Source: Gellertiella hungarica
GTDB taxonomy: Bacteria; Pseudomonadota; Alphaproteobacteria; Rhizobiales; Rhizobiaceae
Direction: 5' to 3'
Length of the DNA: 64,000 bases
Assembly (NCBI RefSeq): GCF_014197145.1
Contig: NZ_JACIEZ010000005.1
Span: 1 to 64,000 of the forward strand
Part shown: piece by piece, positions 27,933 to 37,955 of the stretch
Layout: each line of letters opens with the position of its first letter
Numbering within the stretch: position 1 is the stretch's first letter
Translations under genes and position numbers: made by a program
The notes under the pieces: generated by a model
What the model was told of the DNA's origin: nothing
Databases searched by the model: none
The model's input: only the letters and a program-made list of their open reading frames with translations

Positions 27933-28799
27933 TTGCCCCTTCTTTCTCCGCATCGAAAGGGCCTGCTGATCACCTTCATCGGCGGGCTCGCCCTCTCGTT
28001 CGACGTTCCGCTCGTGCGCCTGTCCGGGGGTTCCGCCTGGCAGGTCATCGCGCTGCGCTCGATCATGACCTTCGCCGCCGCGCTTGCGCTCTATGCCGCT
28101 CTGCGGCTCTTCACCCGGCAGAAACCCCTGCTGGTGCCGGGGCGCGGGGCCCTGGTGGCAGGCATCTTCTACGGCATCTCCACCATTTTCTTTCTTGGCG
28201 CCGTCTTCCACACCTCGACGGCGAACGTGGTGTTCATCATCGCCTTCAATCCGATGTTTGCCGCCCTTGCTTCCTGGATCTTCCTGAAGGAACGTCCCTC
28301 GTCCGCGACGCTTTTGACAATGGCGGTGATGATCGTCGGTGTCGGCGTGATCGTTCAGGGCAGCCTCGAGGGGGGACACCTCTTCGGGGACATGCTGGCG
28401 ATGGGCGCCGCGCTGCTGCTGGCGGGCGCCATCACCATAGGCCGCGCAACCCGTCAGGAGATGGGCTTCGTGCCGCTGATCGGCGCGATCATGCCGGCGG
28501 CAATTGCAGCGGTCTTCGCCTGGCCGACAGGCTTTTCCCTGCCGGACCCCTTCTGGCTGGCGCTGGATGGCATGGTGATGATCCCGCTTGCCTTCTTCTG
28601 CCTGGCAACCGGGCCTCGTTACCTGAAGGCTGCGGAAGTAGGCATGTTCTACCTTCTGGAAACGGTGCTCGCGCCGATCTGGGTCTGGCTGATCTTTTCG
28701 GAAGTGCCCACCACCCAGAGCCTTGTCGGCGGCCTCATCATCACCCTTGCGCTGGTCGCCTATTCCGCGGCGCAGATGCGGAGACGTGGGGACGCCTGA
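27933..28799 (+). CDS. EamA/DMT-superfamily permease
   Basis: A 288-residue drug/metabolite transporter with about ten membrane helices in two EamA repeats. Signature stretches are STANVVFIIAFNPMFAALASWIFLKERPS at the end of repeat one and the YLLETVLAPIWVWLIFSEVPTTQSLVGG block of repeat two. It begins at a TTG one base after the bpt stop and has no strong ribosome binding site, so translational coupling with bpt is likely. The substrate is unknown. Confidence 0.82.
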   Translation: MPLLSPHRKGLLITFIGGLALSFDVPLVRLSGGSAWQVIALRSIMTFAAALALYAALRLFTRQKPLLVPGRGALVAGIFYGISTIFFLGAVFHTSTANVVFIIAFNPMFAALASWIFLKERPSSATLLTMAVMIVGVGVIVQGSLEGGHLFGDMLAMGAALLLAGAITIGRATRQEMGFVPLIGAIMPAAIAAVFAWPTGFSLPDPFWLALDGMVMIPLAFFCLATGPRYLKAAEVGMFYLLETVLAPIWVWLIFSEVPTTQSLVGGLIITLALVAYSAAQMRRRGDA

Positions 28800-28837
28800 G
28801 GCATGGATGGCTGCTGCATCCGCGGACGCTTCATGTG

Positions 28838-28999
28838 ATGACCTCGTTGCAACACGAGGAAACCCGTGAAGGCCACATCCGAAGAACCGGCAGCTCGTGG
28901 GGCGTGAACATTCCGAAGGACGTTCTTCAGGGCCCGGCCTGAGGCCATGCGATACCCTTCAGCGGAAGGCTGAAAGGGACACGATCAAACTCAAGCTTT
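28838..28999 (+). pseudogene. Decayed AbrB/MazE-like antitoxin gene
   Basis: A 34-codon frame from ATG 28838 to TGA 28942 encodes the swapped-hairpin core of an AbrB/MazE antitoxin: HIRRTGSSWGVNIPKDVLQ matches the usual R-x-x-G-N-S-x-G-V-x-I-P-K pattern. The expected continuation, GLRPCDTLQRKAERDTIKLKLL, is found in a different frame (through about 28995), so a frameshift near 28930 separates them. No intact toxin gene follows: the rest of 28800-29179, between the DMT gene and parC, holds no convincing gene. I read it as a remnant. Confidence 0.5.
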
Positions 29000-29179
29000 T
29001 GGGAACCGATTCCCCGGAGACGGGAAGCGGCACGGATCGGCATGCAGGCATACAAGATCGCTCCCGCGCGAACTGGCGGCTTGATGATCGCCTCGCCGGC
29101 AGGACGTCGATATCGTCCATGACGATCGGCTGGAAGAGCATGGCGGCCGGCATTGCGTGCCGCTGGAGCTGAAGCAGGC

Positions 29180-31435
29180 TCAGCCCGTAAAGCGGCCGCT
29201 CTTCGGGAAGCCCTTCGGCACCGTACGCCCTGCCCCGGCCCGGTCGCCGAGCCATTCGATGAGCTCGTCCTTCGTGCGGGTAAAGCTGCGTCCGGCGCTG
29301 TCTTCCCAGGAAAGTCCGTCGGCGATCGCGAAGCACTTGATGTCGGCGACGCCGCCATCCTTGTAGCGCTGAAGCCGCACGCCCTTGCCGCGCGTCATTT
29401 CCGGCAGCTGGTTGAGCGGGAAGACCAGCATCTTCCGGTTCTCGCCGACGACTGCGACGTGATCGCCCTTTACCGGAACGACCAGCTTGGCCTCATCGGG
29501 CATGGAGACATTCATGATCTGCTTGCCCTTGCGGGTATTGGCGACCATCTCCGTCTCGACGATGACGAAACCGTTGCCTGCGGCCGAGGAGAGCACCAGC
29601 TTGCGCTGCGGATCGTGCACGAAGGCCGTCAGCACGTCCTGATCGTTCTCCATGTCCACCATCACGCGCAGCGGCTCGCCATGGCCGCGTCCGCCCGGCA
29701 GCTTGTCCGCGCCGATCGTGTAGGCCTTGCCGCCGGTCGTGACGATCAGGATCTTGTCCGTTGTCTGGGCGGGGAAAGCCACCTTCAGCGCATCGCCCTC
29801 CTTGAAGGAGAGTGTCGATGTATCGGAGATATGGCCCTTCAGGGCGCGGATCCAGGCCTTTTCCGAGATCACGATCGTGACCGGCTCCTTCTCGATCATG
29901 GCCTGGCTGATCGCATCGTCGTCGGCCTGCGGTGCCTCGGCGAAGATCGTCCGGCGCTTGCCGAGTTCGGTGGCCTTGGCATACTTCTTCTTGACCTCGC
30001 CGATCTCCCAGGAAATCGCCTGCCAGAGCTTGTCTTCTGACGCCAGCAGGGCCTCGATGTCCGCCTTCTCCTTCGACAGCTGGTCGAACTCGGTGCGGAT
30101 CTCGAATTCCTCGAGCTTGCGCAGCGAGCGGAGCCGCATGTTGAGGATCGCTTCGGCCTGGATGTCCGTAAGGTTGAACCGCGCCATGAGAACCGGCTTC
30201 GGCTCATCCTCCTCGCGGATGATGCGGATCACTTCGTCGAGGTTCAGATAGGCGACCAGCAGGCCGCCCAGGATTTCCAGCCGGCGGTCGATGGCGGCGA
30301 GCCGGTGTTTCGAGCGCCGGATCAGCACGTCCTTGCGGTGTGCCAGCCATTCCAGCAGCACCTCGTTGAGCGCCATCACCCGGGGAATGCGCCCCATGGA
30401 AAGCACGTTCATGTTGAGCGGGATACGGCTTTCGAGTTCGGTCAGCCGGAAGAGCGATTCCATCAGCAGGGTGGCATCCACCGTGCGGCTCTTCGGAACC
30501 AGCACGACGCGCACGTCCTCGGCGGATTCGTCGCGGATGTCTTCGAGCAGCGGCAGCTTGCGCGCAATCAGCAACTCGGCGATCTTCTCGATCAGCCGGG
30601 ACTTCTGCACCTGGAAGGGGATTTCGGTGACGATGATCTGATAGCCGCCGCGGCCGAGATCTTCCGTCTGCCACTTGGCCCTGACCCTGAAGCCGCCGCG
30701 CCCGGTCTTGTAGGCGTCGATGATCGAGTCGCGCCCATCGATGATCACGCCGCCGGTCGGCAGGTCAGGACCCGGAATGAACTCGACGAGCTTTTCGACC
30801 GTCGCATCCGGATGCTTGATCAGATGCAGCGCGGCATCGCAGATCTCATGAACATTGTGGGGCGGAATGGAGGTCGCCATGCCGACCGCGATTCCCGACG
30901 CGCCATTGGCGAGCAGGTTCGGGAAGGCGCCGGGAAGCACGACCGGCTCCTCGTCCTCCTCGTTGTAGGTCGGGCGGAAATCGACCGCATCCTGGTCGAT
31001 GCCCTCGAGCAGCAGCACCGCGACATCGGTCATGCGCGCTTCGGTGTAACGATAGGCGGCGGCGCTGTCGCCGTCGATGTTGCCGAAGTTGCCCTGCCCG
31101 TCGACCACGGGATAGCGCTGCGAGAAGTCCTGTGCGAGGCGCACCAGCGCGTCGTAGACCGACTGGTCGCCGTGGGGATGGAACTTACCGATGACGTCGC
31201 CGACGATGCGGGCGCATTTCTTGTGCGCGGAATTCGGCCGCACGCCCATCTCGCTCATGGCGTGGATGATGCGGCGATGCACCGGCTTCAGGCCATCGCG
31301 CACGTCGGGCAGCGCACGGTGCATGATGGTCGACAGCGCATAGGCAAGGTAACGCTCCTCGAGCGCTGCCTTCAGATCGACCGGAAGGATGTTGTCGTCG
31401 TCCCCGCCCCCGGGCGGCAAAAGTTCTTTTCCCAT
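29180..31435 (-). CDS. parC: DNA topoisomerase IV subunit A
   Basis: A 751-residue type IIA topoisomerase subunit that decatenates daughter chromosomes with ParE. The breakage-reunion domain has [23 protein letters not shown] and the catalytic tyrosine in [10 protein letters not shown]; the C-terminal beta-pinwheel is present but lacks the GyrA box, supporting ParC over GyrA. ATG 31435 gives the rhizobial N-terminus MGKELLPP; an in-frame ATG at 31456 is an alternative. parE is not adjacent. Confidence 0.93.
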   Translation of the reverse strand: MGKELLPPGGGDDDNILPVDLKAALEERYLAYALSTIMHRALPDVRDGLKPVHRRIIHAMSEMGVRPNSAHKKCARIVGDVIGKFHPHGDQSVYDALVRLAQDFSQRYPVVDGQGNFGNIDGDSAAAYRYTEARMTDVAVLLLEGIDQDAVDFRPTYNEEDEEPVVLPGAFPNLLANGASGIAVGMATSIPPHNVHEICDAALHLIKHPDATVEKLVEFIPGPDLPTGGVIIDGRDSIIDAYKTGRGGFRVRAKWQTEDLGRGGYQIIVTEIPFQVQKSRLIEKIAELLIARKLPLLEDIRDESAEDVRVVLVPKSRTVDATLLMESLFRLTELESRIPLNMNVLSMGRIPRVMALNEVLLEWLAHRKDVLIRRSKHRLAAIDRRLEILGGLLVAYLNLDEVIRIIREEDEPKPVLMARFNLTDIQAEAILNMRLRSLRKLEEFEIRTEFDQLSKEKADIEALLASEDKLWQAISWEIGEVKKKYAKATELGKRRTIFAEAPQADDDAISQAMIEKEPVTIVISEKAWIRALKGHISDTSTLSFKEGDALKVAFPAQTTDKILIVTTGGKAYTIGADKLPGGRGHGEPLRVMVDMENDQDVLTAFVHDPQRKLVLSSAAGNGFVIVETEMVANTRKGKQIMNVSMPDEAKLVVPVKGDHVAVVGENRKMLVFPLNQLPEMTRGKGVRLQRYKDGGVADIKCFAIADGLSWEDSAGRSFTRTKDELIEWLGDRAGAGRTVPKGFPKSGRFTG

Positions 31436-31626
31436 GATTTGCTGGTTAAAGGACATTTGTCCCGACGGCAAGGAATCGGCCACGCCGATTTGTGGAAATC
31501 AGCCCGGAAAGCGCTGGAATTGCTGGCTTGCGGCAGGAATTCCCGTCGCTCGGATCATTTCGGCGGCCTTCGTCATCACCGCGTCATATTTACCATGAAC
31601 TAGGGCGTCCTTGAGCGAAGCGGGCA

Positions 31627-31655
31627 TTGCAACTCAATTTTAACGGCTCGATATT
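31627..31655 (+). promoter_or_regulatory. Possible promoter for the exported protein gene
   Basis: TTGCAA (31627-31632) and GATATT (31650-31655) are spaced by 17 bases, upstream of the gene at 31763 in the 327-base parC-side interval 31436-31762, which holds no gene. A start near 31662 would leave a leader of about 100 bases. Confidence 0.35.
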
Positions 31656-31762
31656 TTTATGCCCGACACTCATCCTGCCCTGCACCAATCCCGCGAAACG
31701 CGGTATGGTGCCCCACCGCCAGAAGGACCAGACGGTCCGCCACCTCTAGAGGAACCCGTTCC

Positions 31763-32941
31763 ATGAAGAAACTGCCTCTCCGCCTGGTGCTTGCGAGCAC
31801 GACCTTCCTTGCTCTCGCCGGATCGGCCTTTGCGCTTGACGGTGACGAGTTCCTCGCCGCCATCAACAAGTCCTACGAGACCAGCGGAACCAAGGTTGCC
31901 GCAACCGACATCGAGGTGGACGGCTCCGACATCACCATGACCGGCGTCAGCTACACGCCCCCGGGCGAAGGCGCCAAGCCAGTTACCGTGGGTGACGTTA
32001 ACTTCACCGGCGTCGAAGAGGACGAGGACGGCAACTACACGGTCGAGAACGTAACCTTCCCGGACATCAGCTCGACCGAGAAGACGACGACCGTCACGGC
32101 AACCGGCCTGTCGCTCTCCGGCGTGTTCATCCCCGCCGATCCGACCCAGAAGACCGTCGACACGCTCGCGCCCTTCGAGAGCGCCAATTCCGGCAAGATC
32201 ACCGTCAGCGAGAACGGCAAGGAAGTCTTCTCCATGGAAAGCATGGAAGCGACCGCGACCGTCCGTGAGGACGAAAGCGGCGTGGACTACAGCTGGAAGG
32301 CGGAGGGCCTGAAGGCCGACCTGAGCCAGAGCCCTGACCCGAAGACCAAGGACGCCGTCGAGAAGCTCGGTCTCCAGACGCTGGAAGGCAATATCGAGAT
32401 TGCCTCCTCCTGGGCGCTCGACAAGGGCACCATGGCGATCGACGCCCTGACGCTTGACTTCAAGAATGTCGGCAAGCTCAACATGTCCTTCAGCCTGTCG
32501 GGCATGACGCTGGATCTGATCCAGAAGATCGAGGACGCCAGCAAGCAGATGAACGATCCGGCCACCAAGGATGCAGCCAACCTGCAGTTCATGGGCCTCA
32601 TGCAGCAGCTGGCCTTCGTGGGCGCGGAAATCCGCTTCGAGGATGCCTCGATCACCAAGCGCGCCCTGGATTATGCCGGCCAGCAGCAGGGCGTCACCGG
32701 CCAGCAGCTCGCCGAGTCGCTGAAGGCCATGGCGCCGCTGATGCTCGCCCAGCTGAACGTGCCGGAACTGCAGAACGCAGTCGCTTCGGCTGTTTCGGCC
32801 TATCTGGACGACCCGAAGAGCTTCACCGTCTCCGCCAAGCCGTCCGCTCCGGTCGCCTTCCCGATGATCATGGGCGCTGCCATGGGCGCACCGAACACCA
32901 TCCCGCAGATGCTGTCGGTCAAGGTTTCCGCGAACGACTGA
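31763..32941 (+). CDS. Exported protein of unknown function
   Basis: A 392-residue protein that I cannot assign. A Sec signal peptide (KKLPLRLVLASTTFLALAGSAFA) ends near residue 24. The mature part is acidic and rich in Thr, Ser and Val, with alternating strands (for example VDGSDITMTGVSYTPPGEG) in the first half and Met/Gln/Ala-rich helices in the second (LMQQLAFVGAEIRFEDAS). This resembles repetitive beta-strand periplasmic proteins such as the DUF945/AsmA-like group, but no motif proves it. It stands alone and ends in a strong terminator. Orthologues appear to be rhizobial. Confidence 0.8.
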   Translation: MKKLPLRLVLASTTFLALAGSAFALDGDEFLAAINKSYETSGTKVAATDIEVDGSDITMTGVSYTPPGEGAKPVTVGDVNFTGVEEDEDGNYTVENVTFPDISSTEKTTTVTATGLSLSGVFIPADPTQKTVDTLAPFESANSGKITVSENGKEVFSMESMEATATVREDESGVDYSWKAEGLKADLSQSPDPKTKDAVEKLGLQTLEGNIEIASSWALDKGTMAIDALTLDFKNVGKLNMSFSLSGMTLDLIQKIEDASKQMNDPATKDAANLQFMGLMQQLAFVGAEIRFEDASITKRALDYAGQQQGVTGQQLAESLKAMAPLMLAQLNVPELQNAVASAVSAYLDDPKSFTVSAKPSAPVAFPMIMGAAMGAPNTIPQMLSVKVSAND

Positions 32942-32970
32942 TCCTTCGCGCAGAAAACGGAAAACAGGGA

Positions 32971-32998
32971 AAAGCCCGGCATCGTGCCGGGCTTTTTT
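32971..32998 (+). terminator. Rho-independent terminator after the exported protein gene
   Basis: An eleven-base-pair stem (AAAGCCCGGCA / TGCCGGGCTTT) with a TCG loop is followed by six T residues, 30 bases after the stop codon. Confidence 0.9.
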
Positions 32999-33037
32999 CG
33001 TTTCGGGTTCCAAAAGCCGGGAGCAAAGTCCGGTCGA

Positions 33038-33064
33038 CAAAAAACCCGGCGCTGAGACCGGGTT
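33038..33064 (-). terminator. Terminator after aspS
   Basis: AACCCGG and CCGGGTT form a seven-base-pair stem, followed on the minus strand by a run of T residues, about 31 bases after the aspS stop. Confidence 0.7.
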
Positions 33065-33094
33065 CTTTCCTGTCCAGGCTCGTCTTCGACGAGA

Positions 33095-34885
33095 TCAGTC
33101 CTTCTTCGCGCTCGGGACGACCCGGAGCGCCAGTTCGCGGAGCTGGGCCGGCGTGGCCGGCGCGGGAGCGTTCATCAGCAGGTCCTGGGCCTGCTGGTTC
33201 ATCGGGAAGAGCGAGATTTCGCGCAGGTTCTTGGCGCCGACGAGCAGCATCACGATGCGGTCGATCCCGGCGGCCATCCCGCCATGCGGCGGCGCGCCGT
33301 ACTGGAAGGCGCGGTACAGACCGCCGAAGCGGTCTTCCACGTCCTGCTGGGACAGGCCCACCTTCTCGAAGGCCTTGACCATCAGCTCCGGCGACTGGTT
33401 GCGGATCGAACCGGAAGCAATCTCGAAGCCGTTGCAGACCATGTCGTACTGGTAGGCCTTGATCGTCAGCGGATCCTGGTTTTCCAGCGCGTCCATGCCA
33501 CCCTGCGGCATGGAGAAGGGGTTGTGGGCGAAATCGATCTTCTTCTCGTCCTCGTTCCACTCGTAGAAGGGGAAGTCGACGATCCAGCACAGTTCGAACC
33601 GGTCGCGGTCGACGAGGTTCAGCTCCTCGCCGGCGCGGGTGCGGGCTTCGCCGGCGAACTTGTAGAACTTGGCGGGATCGCCGGCGACGAAGAAGCAGGC
33701 GTCGCCATCGCCGAGGCCGAGCTGGGTGCGGATGGCTTCGGTGCGCTCTTCGCCGATGTTCTTGGCGAGCGGACCGGCACCTTCCAGCTTCTCGCCTTCC
33801 TTGCGCCAGAAGATGTAGCCGAGGCCCGGCTGGCCCTGGCTCTGCGCCCAGGCGTTCATGCGGTCGCAGAAGGCGCGGGAGCCGCCGGTCTTGGCCGGGA
33901 TCGCCCAGACCTCAACCTTCGGGTTGGAGGCGATCATGTTGGCAAAAACCTTGAAGCCGGAACCGGCGAAATGCTCGGTTACCGCTTCCATGACGATCGG
34001 GTTGCGCAGGTCCGGCTTGTCGGAACCGTACTTGCGGATCGCATCGTCATAGGCGATGCGCGGGAAGGTCTGGGTGACCGGCTTGCCTTCGGCGAACTGT
34101 TCGAAAACGCCGCGCAGCACCGGCTCCATGGTGTTCCAGACGTCCTCCTGCTCGACAAAGCTCATTTCGAGGTCGAGCTGGTAGAATTCGCCCGGCAGGC
34201 GGTCGGCGCGCGGGTCTTCGTCGCGGAAGCACGGCGCGATCTGGAAATAGCGGTCGAAGCCGGCCACCATCAGCAGCTGCTTGTACTGCTGCGGCGCCTG
34301 CGGCAGGGCAAAGAACTTGCCTTCGTGAATGCGGCTCGGCACGAGGAAGTCGCGCGCGCCTTCCGGCGAGGAGGCCGTCAGAATCGGCGTGGAATATTCC
34401 GCAAAGCCGATCTCGCCCATGCGGCGGCGCATGTCGGAGATGATCTGGGTGCGCCTGACGATGTTGCGGTGAAGGGTTTCGCGGCGCAGGTCGAGGAAGC
34501 GGTACTTCAGACGCACGTCTTCCGGATAGTCCGGCTCGCCGAAGACAGGCAGCGGCAATTCCTTGGCTGCGGAAAGAACCTCGATCTCGCGGGCATAGAG
34601 CTCGATCTCGCCGGTCGGCATGTTCTTGTTGACGGTTTCCTCGGTACGGGCCTTCACGAGGCCGTCGATGCGGATCACCCACTCGCCGCGCACGGTCTCG
34701 GCGGTCTTGAAGGCGGGGCTGTCCGGATCGCAGACGACCTGCGTCATGCCGTAATGGTCGCGAAGGTCGATGAACAGCACGCCCCCATGGTCGCGGACGC
34801 GGTGGACCCAGCCGGACAGGCGAACGGTCGAGCCGACGTCGCTCTTTCGGAGGGCGGCACAGGTGTGGGAGCGGTAACGATGCAT
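33095..34885 (-). CDS. aspS: Aspartyl-tRNA synthetase
   Basis: A 596-residue class II synthetase of the bacterial type. It has an N-terminal OB-fold anticodon-binding domain ([35 protein letters not shown]), motif 2 in [16 protein letters not shown], a GAD insertion domain (about residues 290-410), and motif 3 near the end in [19 protein letters not shown] 34885 starts the conserved MHRYRSHTC. Whether it also charges tRNA-Asn depends on GatCAB, which is not in the window. It stands alone with its own terminator. Confidence 0.96.
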   Translation of the reverse strand: MHRYRSHTCAALRKSDVGSTVRLSGWVHRVRDHGGVLFIDLRDHYGMTQVVCDPDSPAFKTAETVRGEWVIRIDGLVKARTEETVNKNMPTGEIELYAREIEVLSAAKELPLPVFGEPDYPEDVRLKYRFLDLRRETLHRNIVRRTQIISDMRRRMGEIGFAEYSTPILTASSPEGARDFLVPSRIHEGKFFALPQAPQQYKQLLMVAGFDRYFQIAPCFRDEDPRADRLPGEFYQLDLEMSFVEQEDVWNTMEPVLRGVFEQFAEGKPVTQTFPRIAYDDAIRKYGSDKPDLRNPIVMEAVTEHFAGSGFKVFANMIASNPKVEVWAIPAKTGGSRAFCDRMNAWAQSQGQPGLGYIFWRKEGEKLEGAGPLAKNIGEERTEAIRTQLGLGDGDACFFVAGDPAKFYKFAGEARTRAGEELNLVDRDRFELCWIVDFPFYEWNEDEKKIDFAHNPFSMPQGGMDALENQDPLTIKAYQYDMVCNGFEIASGSIRNQSPELMVKAFEKVGLSQQDVEDRFGGLYRAFQYGAPPHGGMAAGIDRIVMLLVGAKNLREISLFPMNQQAQDLLMNAPAPATPAQLRELALRVVPSAKKD

Positions 34886-35110
34886 CGGAATGTTCCTGAA
34901 TGTCGAAAACCCGGCCACGACTCGTCCCTTCAGGACAGCCCTGCACCGGCGTCAAATCGCGGGGAAAAGCGCATGTGCGCGCGCGTTTGTCAAGGCTTGG
35001 CGCCGCCTCGTGGCTTCTTGCACTGTTTTTCCGGGTTGCCCTTGGATACAAGACATTGCACAGGCGTACAAATAGGGATTCGCTCCCTTCCCTCCTCCGT
35101 TGGTCTTTCC

Positions 35111-36346
35111 ATGAATCAGCTCCGGCCGCTCATTCCCCTCCTCGTCACCGCGGGCATCCTGATAGGCGGCAACGGCTTGCAGGGGACCTTCATCGCGCTG
35201 CGAGCGCTGGACGAGGGATTTTCCACCTCGCTCATCGGGCTTGTCGGGACCGGCTACAACATCGGCTTCGCCATCGGCTGCATCTACGTCACCCGGGTCA
35301 TCCGGGCGATCGGGCACATCCGCGCCTTTTCCGCGCTTGCGGCCATCGCCTCGGCGGCAGCGCTCGCCATGGCCCTGCTGATCGACCCGGTGTCATGGTT
35401 CATCCTTCGCCTGATCTCGGGCCTCTGCTTTGCCGGCCTTTTTGCGGTGATGGAAAGCTGGCTGAATGCAAAGGTGACCAACGCGACCCGCGCGCGCACG
35501 CTGTCCATCTACCGGTTCGTCGATCTCGGCTCGGTCACGCTCGCGCAATACATGATCCCGTCCGTGGGCATCGACGGCTTCGCGCTGTTCGCCATCATCT
35601 CCATGGCGCTGACGCTCTCCCTGGTGCCGATCTCCTTTGCCGACAAGTCGAGCCCGGCCTTGCCTGAGGCGATCCGCTTCGATGTAAGGGCGCTTTGGAA
35701 CATATCGCCTCTCGCCACCGCGGGCTGCATCGCCATCGGCCTCTCCAACTCCGCCTTTCGCGCCCTTGGCCCGATTTACGGCAAGGGCATCGGAATGTCG
35801 GTCACCTCCATTGCCACCTTCATGAGTGTGGGCATCCTCGCCGGGGTGGTGCTCCAGTATCCCCTCGGCCACTACTCGGACCGGCTCGACCGGCGTCTGA
35901 TGATCCTGGTGTCGAGCGGCGGCGCGATGATAGCCTGCCTGTTCATCGGGCTTTTTGCCCGGGACCAGCTGATCTACAACTATCTCGGCATCTTCTTCTT
36001 CGGCGCCTTTGCCATGCCGCTTTATTCGCTCTGTTCGGCCCATGCGAACGATCATGCGCAGGAAGGGCAGCATGCGCTGGTTTCGGCCGGAACGCTGTTC
36101 TTCTGGTCCGTGGGCGCGACCTTCGGGCCGATGGTGGCCTCGGTCCTGATCGATCACCTCGGTGCCGAAAGCCTGTTTCTCTATCTGGCCTTCATCTTCT
36201 TCCTGTTCATGCTCTACACGCTGAACCGCATGGCCACGCGCCGCGCGGTGCCGGTGGAGAAGCGTCACGGGCGGTTTCGCAGCCTCCTGCGCACCTCCAT
36301 CTTCTTCAACAAGCTCGCAACCCCGCCGGACGAGCGCGAGCCCTGA
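35111..36346 (+). CDS. MFS transporter (YcaD-like)
   Basis: A 411-residue major facilitator with about twelve hydrophobic helices. VMESWLNAKVTNATRARTLSIYRFVDL resembles the YcaD group, and the second loop motif appears as GHYSDRLDRRLMIL. The C-terminal tail is basic (EKRHGRFRSLLRTS). The substrate is unknown. The frame is open far upstream (to 33284) across aspS, but that part is antisense shadow; translation should begin at ATG 35111. Confidence 0.85.
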   Translation: MNQLRPLIPLLVTAGILIGGNGLQGTFIALRALDEGFSTSLIGLVGTGYNIGFAIGCIYVTRVIRAIGHIRAFSALAAIASAAALAMALLIDPVSWFILRLISGLCFAGLFAVMESWLNAKVTNATRARTLSIYRFVDLGSVTLAQYMIPSVGIDGFALFAIISMALTLSLVPISFADKSSPALPEAIRFDVRALWNISPLATAGCIAIGLSNSAFRALGPIYGKGIGMSVTSIATFMSVGILAGVVLQYPLGHYSDRLDRRLMILVSSGGAMIACLFIGLFARDQLIYNYLGIFFFGAFAMPLYSLCSAHANDHAQEGQHALVSAGTLFFWSVGATFGPMVASVLIDHLGAESLFLYLAFIFFLFMLYTLNRMATRRAVPVEKRHGRFRSLLRTSIFFNKLATPPDEREP

Positions 36347-36469
36347 CCTGACCTGACGGACATCAAGTGCCGCCGCGACCGAGTGTAGCAAGGGGTTGCG
36401 ACGGCGGTTTTTATCTTGATAACGCTTATCCACTTATGAGATTGGATCGCGAAACCCGGGATATCTGTC

Positions 36470-37867
36470 ATGACCGCACTCAACCGTCGCTCGCTCCTCA
36501 AAGCCTCAGCCCTTCTCGGCACCGCGGGCGCTGCGGGCCTGCTGGCCGGCCGGTTCGGACTGCCGGCAACGGCCTTTGCCGCAGCCGCTCCCGTCGAGAT
36601 GAAGGCGCGAGCGATCGAGGTCGACATCACCGGCAAGGGCGCGACACGGGGCATGATGACCTATGGCGAGGGACCGGTTCCCCCGGTCCTCCGCGCCCGT
36701 CAGGGAGAGGCCTTTGCCGCGCGCCTCGTCAACGCGCTCGAGGAACCGACGACCATTCACTGGCACGGCGTGCGGGTGCCGGTGGGTATGGACGGCGTTC
36801 CGCTGCTCTCCCAGCCCTATGTCTATCCCGGCGATGGCTTCGACTACGCCTTTACGCCACCGGATGCGGGTACCTTCTGGTACCATCCCCACTGCAACAC
36901 GCTGGAGCAGATGGGGCGCGGCCTTGCGGGCATGCTGATCGTCGAGGGCAAGGACGATCCGGTGTTCGATGCGGAAATACCGCTGATGCTGCGCGACTGG
37001 CGGCTTGGCGGCGACGGGCAGTTCATCGCCCCCTTCAAGGCACGCGATGCAGCCAAGGCCGGCACCTATGGAACGCTGCGTACGGCCAACTGGCAGAAGG
37101 AGCCGCAGATCGATGCGCCCGCAGGCGGTCTTGTGCGGCTGAGACTTCTGGCAGCCGACGTCACCCGGATCTACACGATGCAGCTCGAGGGCGCGCAGGC
37201 CACCGTCATCGCCATCGACGGCAATCCGGTACCCAGGCGCTTTGCGCTGGATACGCTGATGGTCGGGCCGGGGCAGCGGCTCGATCTTGCGCTGCGGATG
37301 CCGGATGCGGAAGGCGCCATTGCACGGCTCATGGATATCCGTGGCAGCCAGCCGAAGCCAATTGCCTCCTTCCGCGCCACGGGACCATCGCTCAGGCGGG
37401 CCCCTGGAGATCTCGGCCCCTTGACCGCCAATCCGGTGCCGGCCTTCGATGCATCGGCAGCGGCATCCCTGGACATGAAGCTGTCCGCCACGGCGGAAAC
37501 GGCCCCGAAGACGAGCATCTGCGGAACGCTCGGCTATACGTTCTGGGCAATCAACAACGTTGCCTGGTCGGGCGATACCGATCCCACGGCACCGCTGGCC
37601 GAGCTGAAACAGGGCAGGAGCTACCGCATCCGGCTTGCAAATCCCACGCCGCACGCGCATCCGATCCATCTGCACGGCATGAATTTCGTGGTCCTGTCCT
37701 CCAGCGCGCGGCCCGTGCAATCCTTCGTCACGGACACCTGGCTGATGCTGCCCGACGAACAGGTGGAGCTCGGCCTCGTCGCCGACAACCCCGGCGACTG
37801 GGTGTTTCACTGCCACATCATCGAGCATCAAAAGAGCGGGATGACCACCTATTTGCGGGTGGTTTGA
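36470..37867 (+). CDS. Tat-exported multicopper oxidase
   Basis: A 465-residue periplasmic laccase-like oxidase. The twin-arginine signal is NRRSLLKASALLGTAGAAG. Four copper-binding blocks are complete: HWHG (residues 97-100), WYHPHCNT, HPIHLHGMNF and HCHIIEHQKSGM, the last carrying the type 1 Cys-His and a Met axial ligand. Three cupredoxin domains fit CueO or CopA-like enzymes, but no methionine-rich insert is seen. Copper tolerance or phenol/metal oxidation is likely. No copper regulator or exporter gene is adjacent. Confidence 0.9.
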   Translation: MTALNRRSLLKASALLGTAGAAGLLAGRFGLPATAFAAAAPVEMKARAIEVDITGKGATRGMMTYGEGPVPPVLRARQGEAFAARLVNALEEPTTIHWHGVRVPVGMDGVPLLSQPYVYPGDGFDYAFTPPDAGTFWYHPHCNTLEQMGRGLAGMLIVEGKDDPVFDAEIPLMLRDWRLGGDGQFIAPFKARDAAKAGTYGTLRTANWQKEPQIDAPAGGLVRLRLLAADVTRIYTMQLEGAQATVIAIDGNPVPRRFALDTLMVGPGQRLDLALRMPDAEGAIARLMDIRGSQPKPIASFRATGPSLRRAPGDLGPLTANPVPAFDASAAASLDMKLSATAETAPKTSICGTLGYTFWAINNVAWSGDTDPTAPLAELKQGRSYRIRLANPTPHAHPIHLHGMNFVVLSSSARPVQSFVTDTWLMLPDEQVELGLVADNPGDWVFHCHIIEHQKSGMTTYLRVV

Positions 37868-37955
37868 GCCAAAGCGGCTGTCGCCTTATTGACATCCGGA
37901 CTTGAACGGGAAAGGAAAACAGGTCTTTCATTTCGAAGCCTGACCGGTCCCCTTC

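Noticed and set aside
28999-29179. Toxin gene following the antitoxin remnant
   Set aside because: No frame on either strand shows MazF, VapC or other toxin motifs; frames there are fragmentary or shadows of parC.
33284-35110. 609-codon upstream extension of the MFS gene across aspS
   Set aside because: It is antisense to aspS throughout and has no family similarity; the MFS protein begins at 35111.
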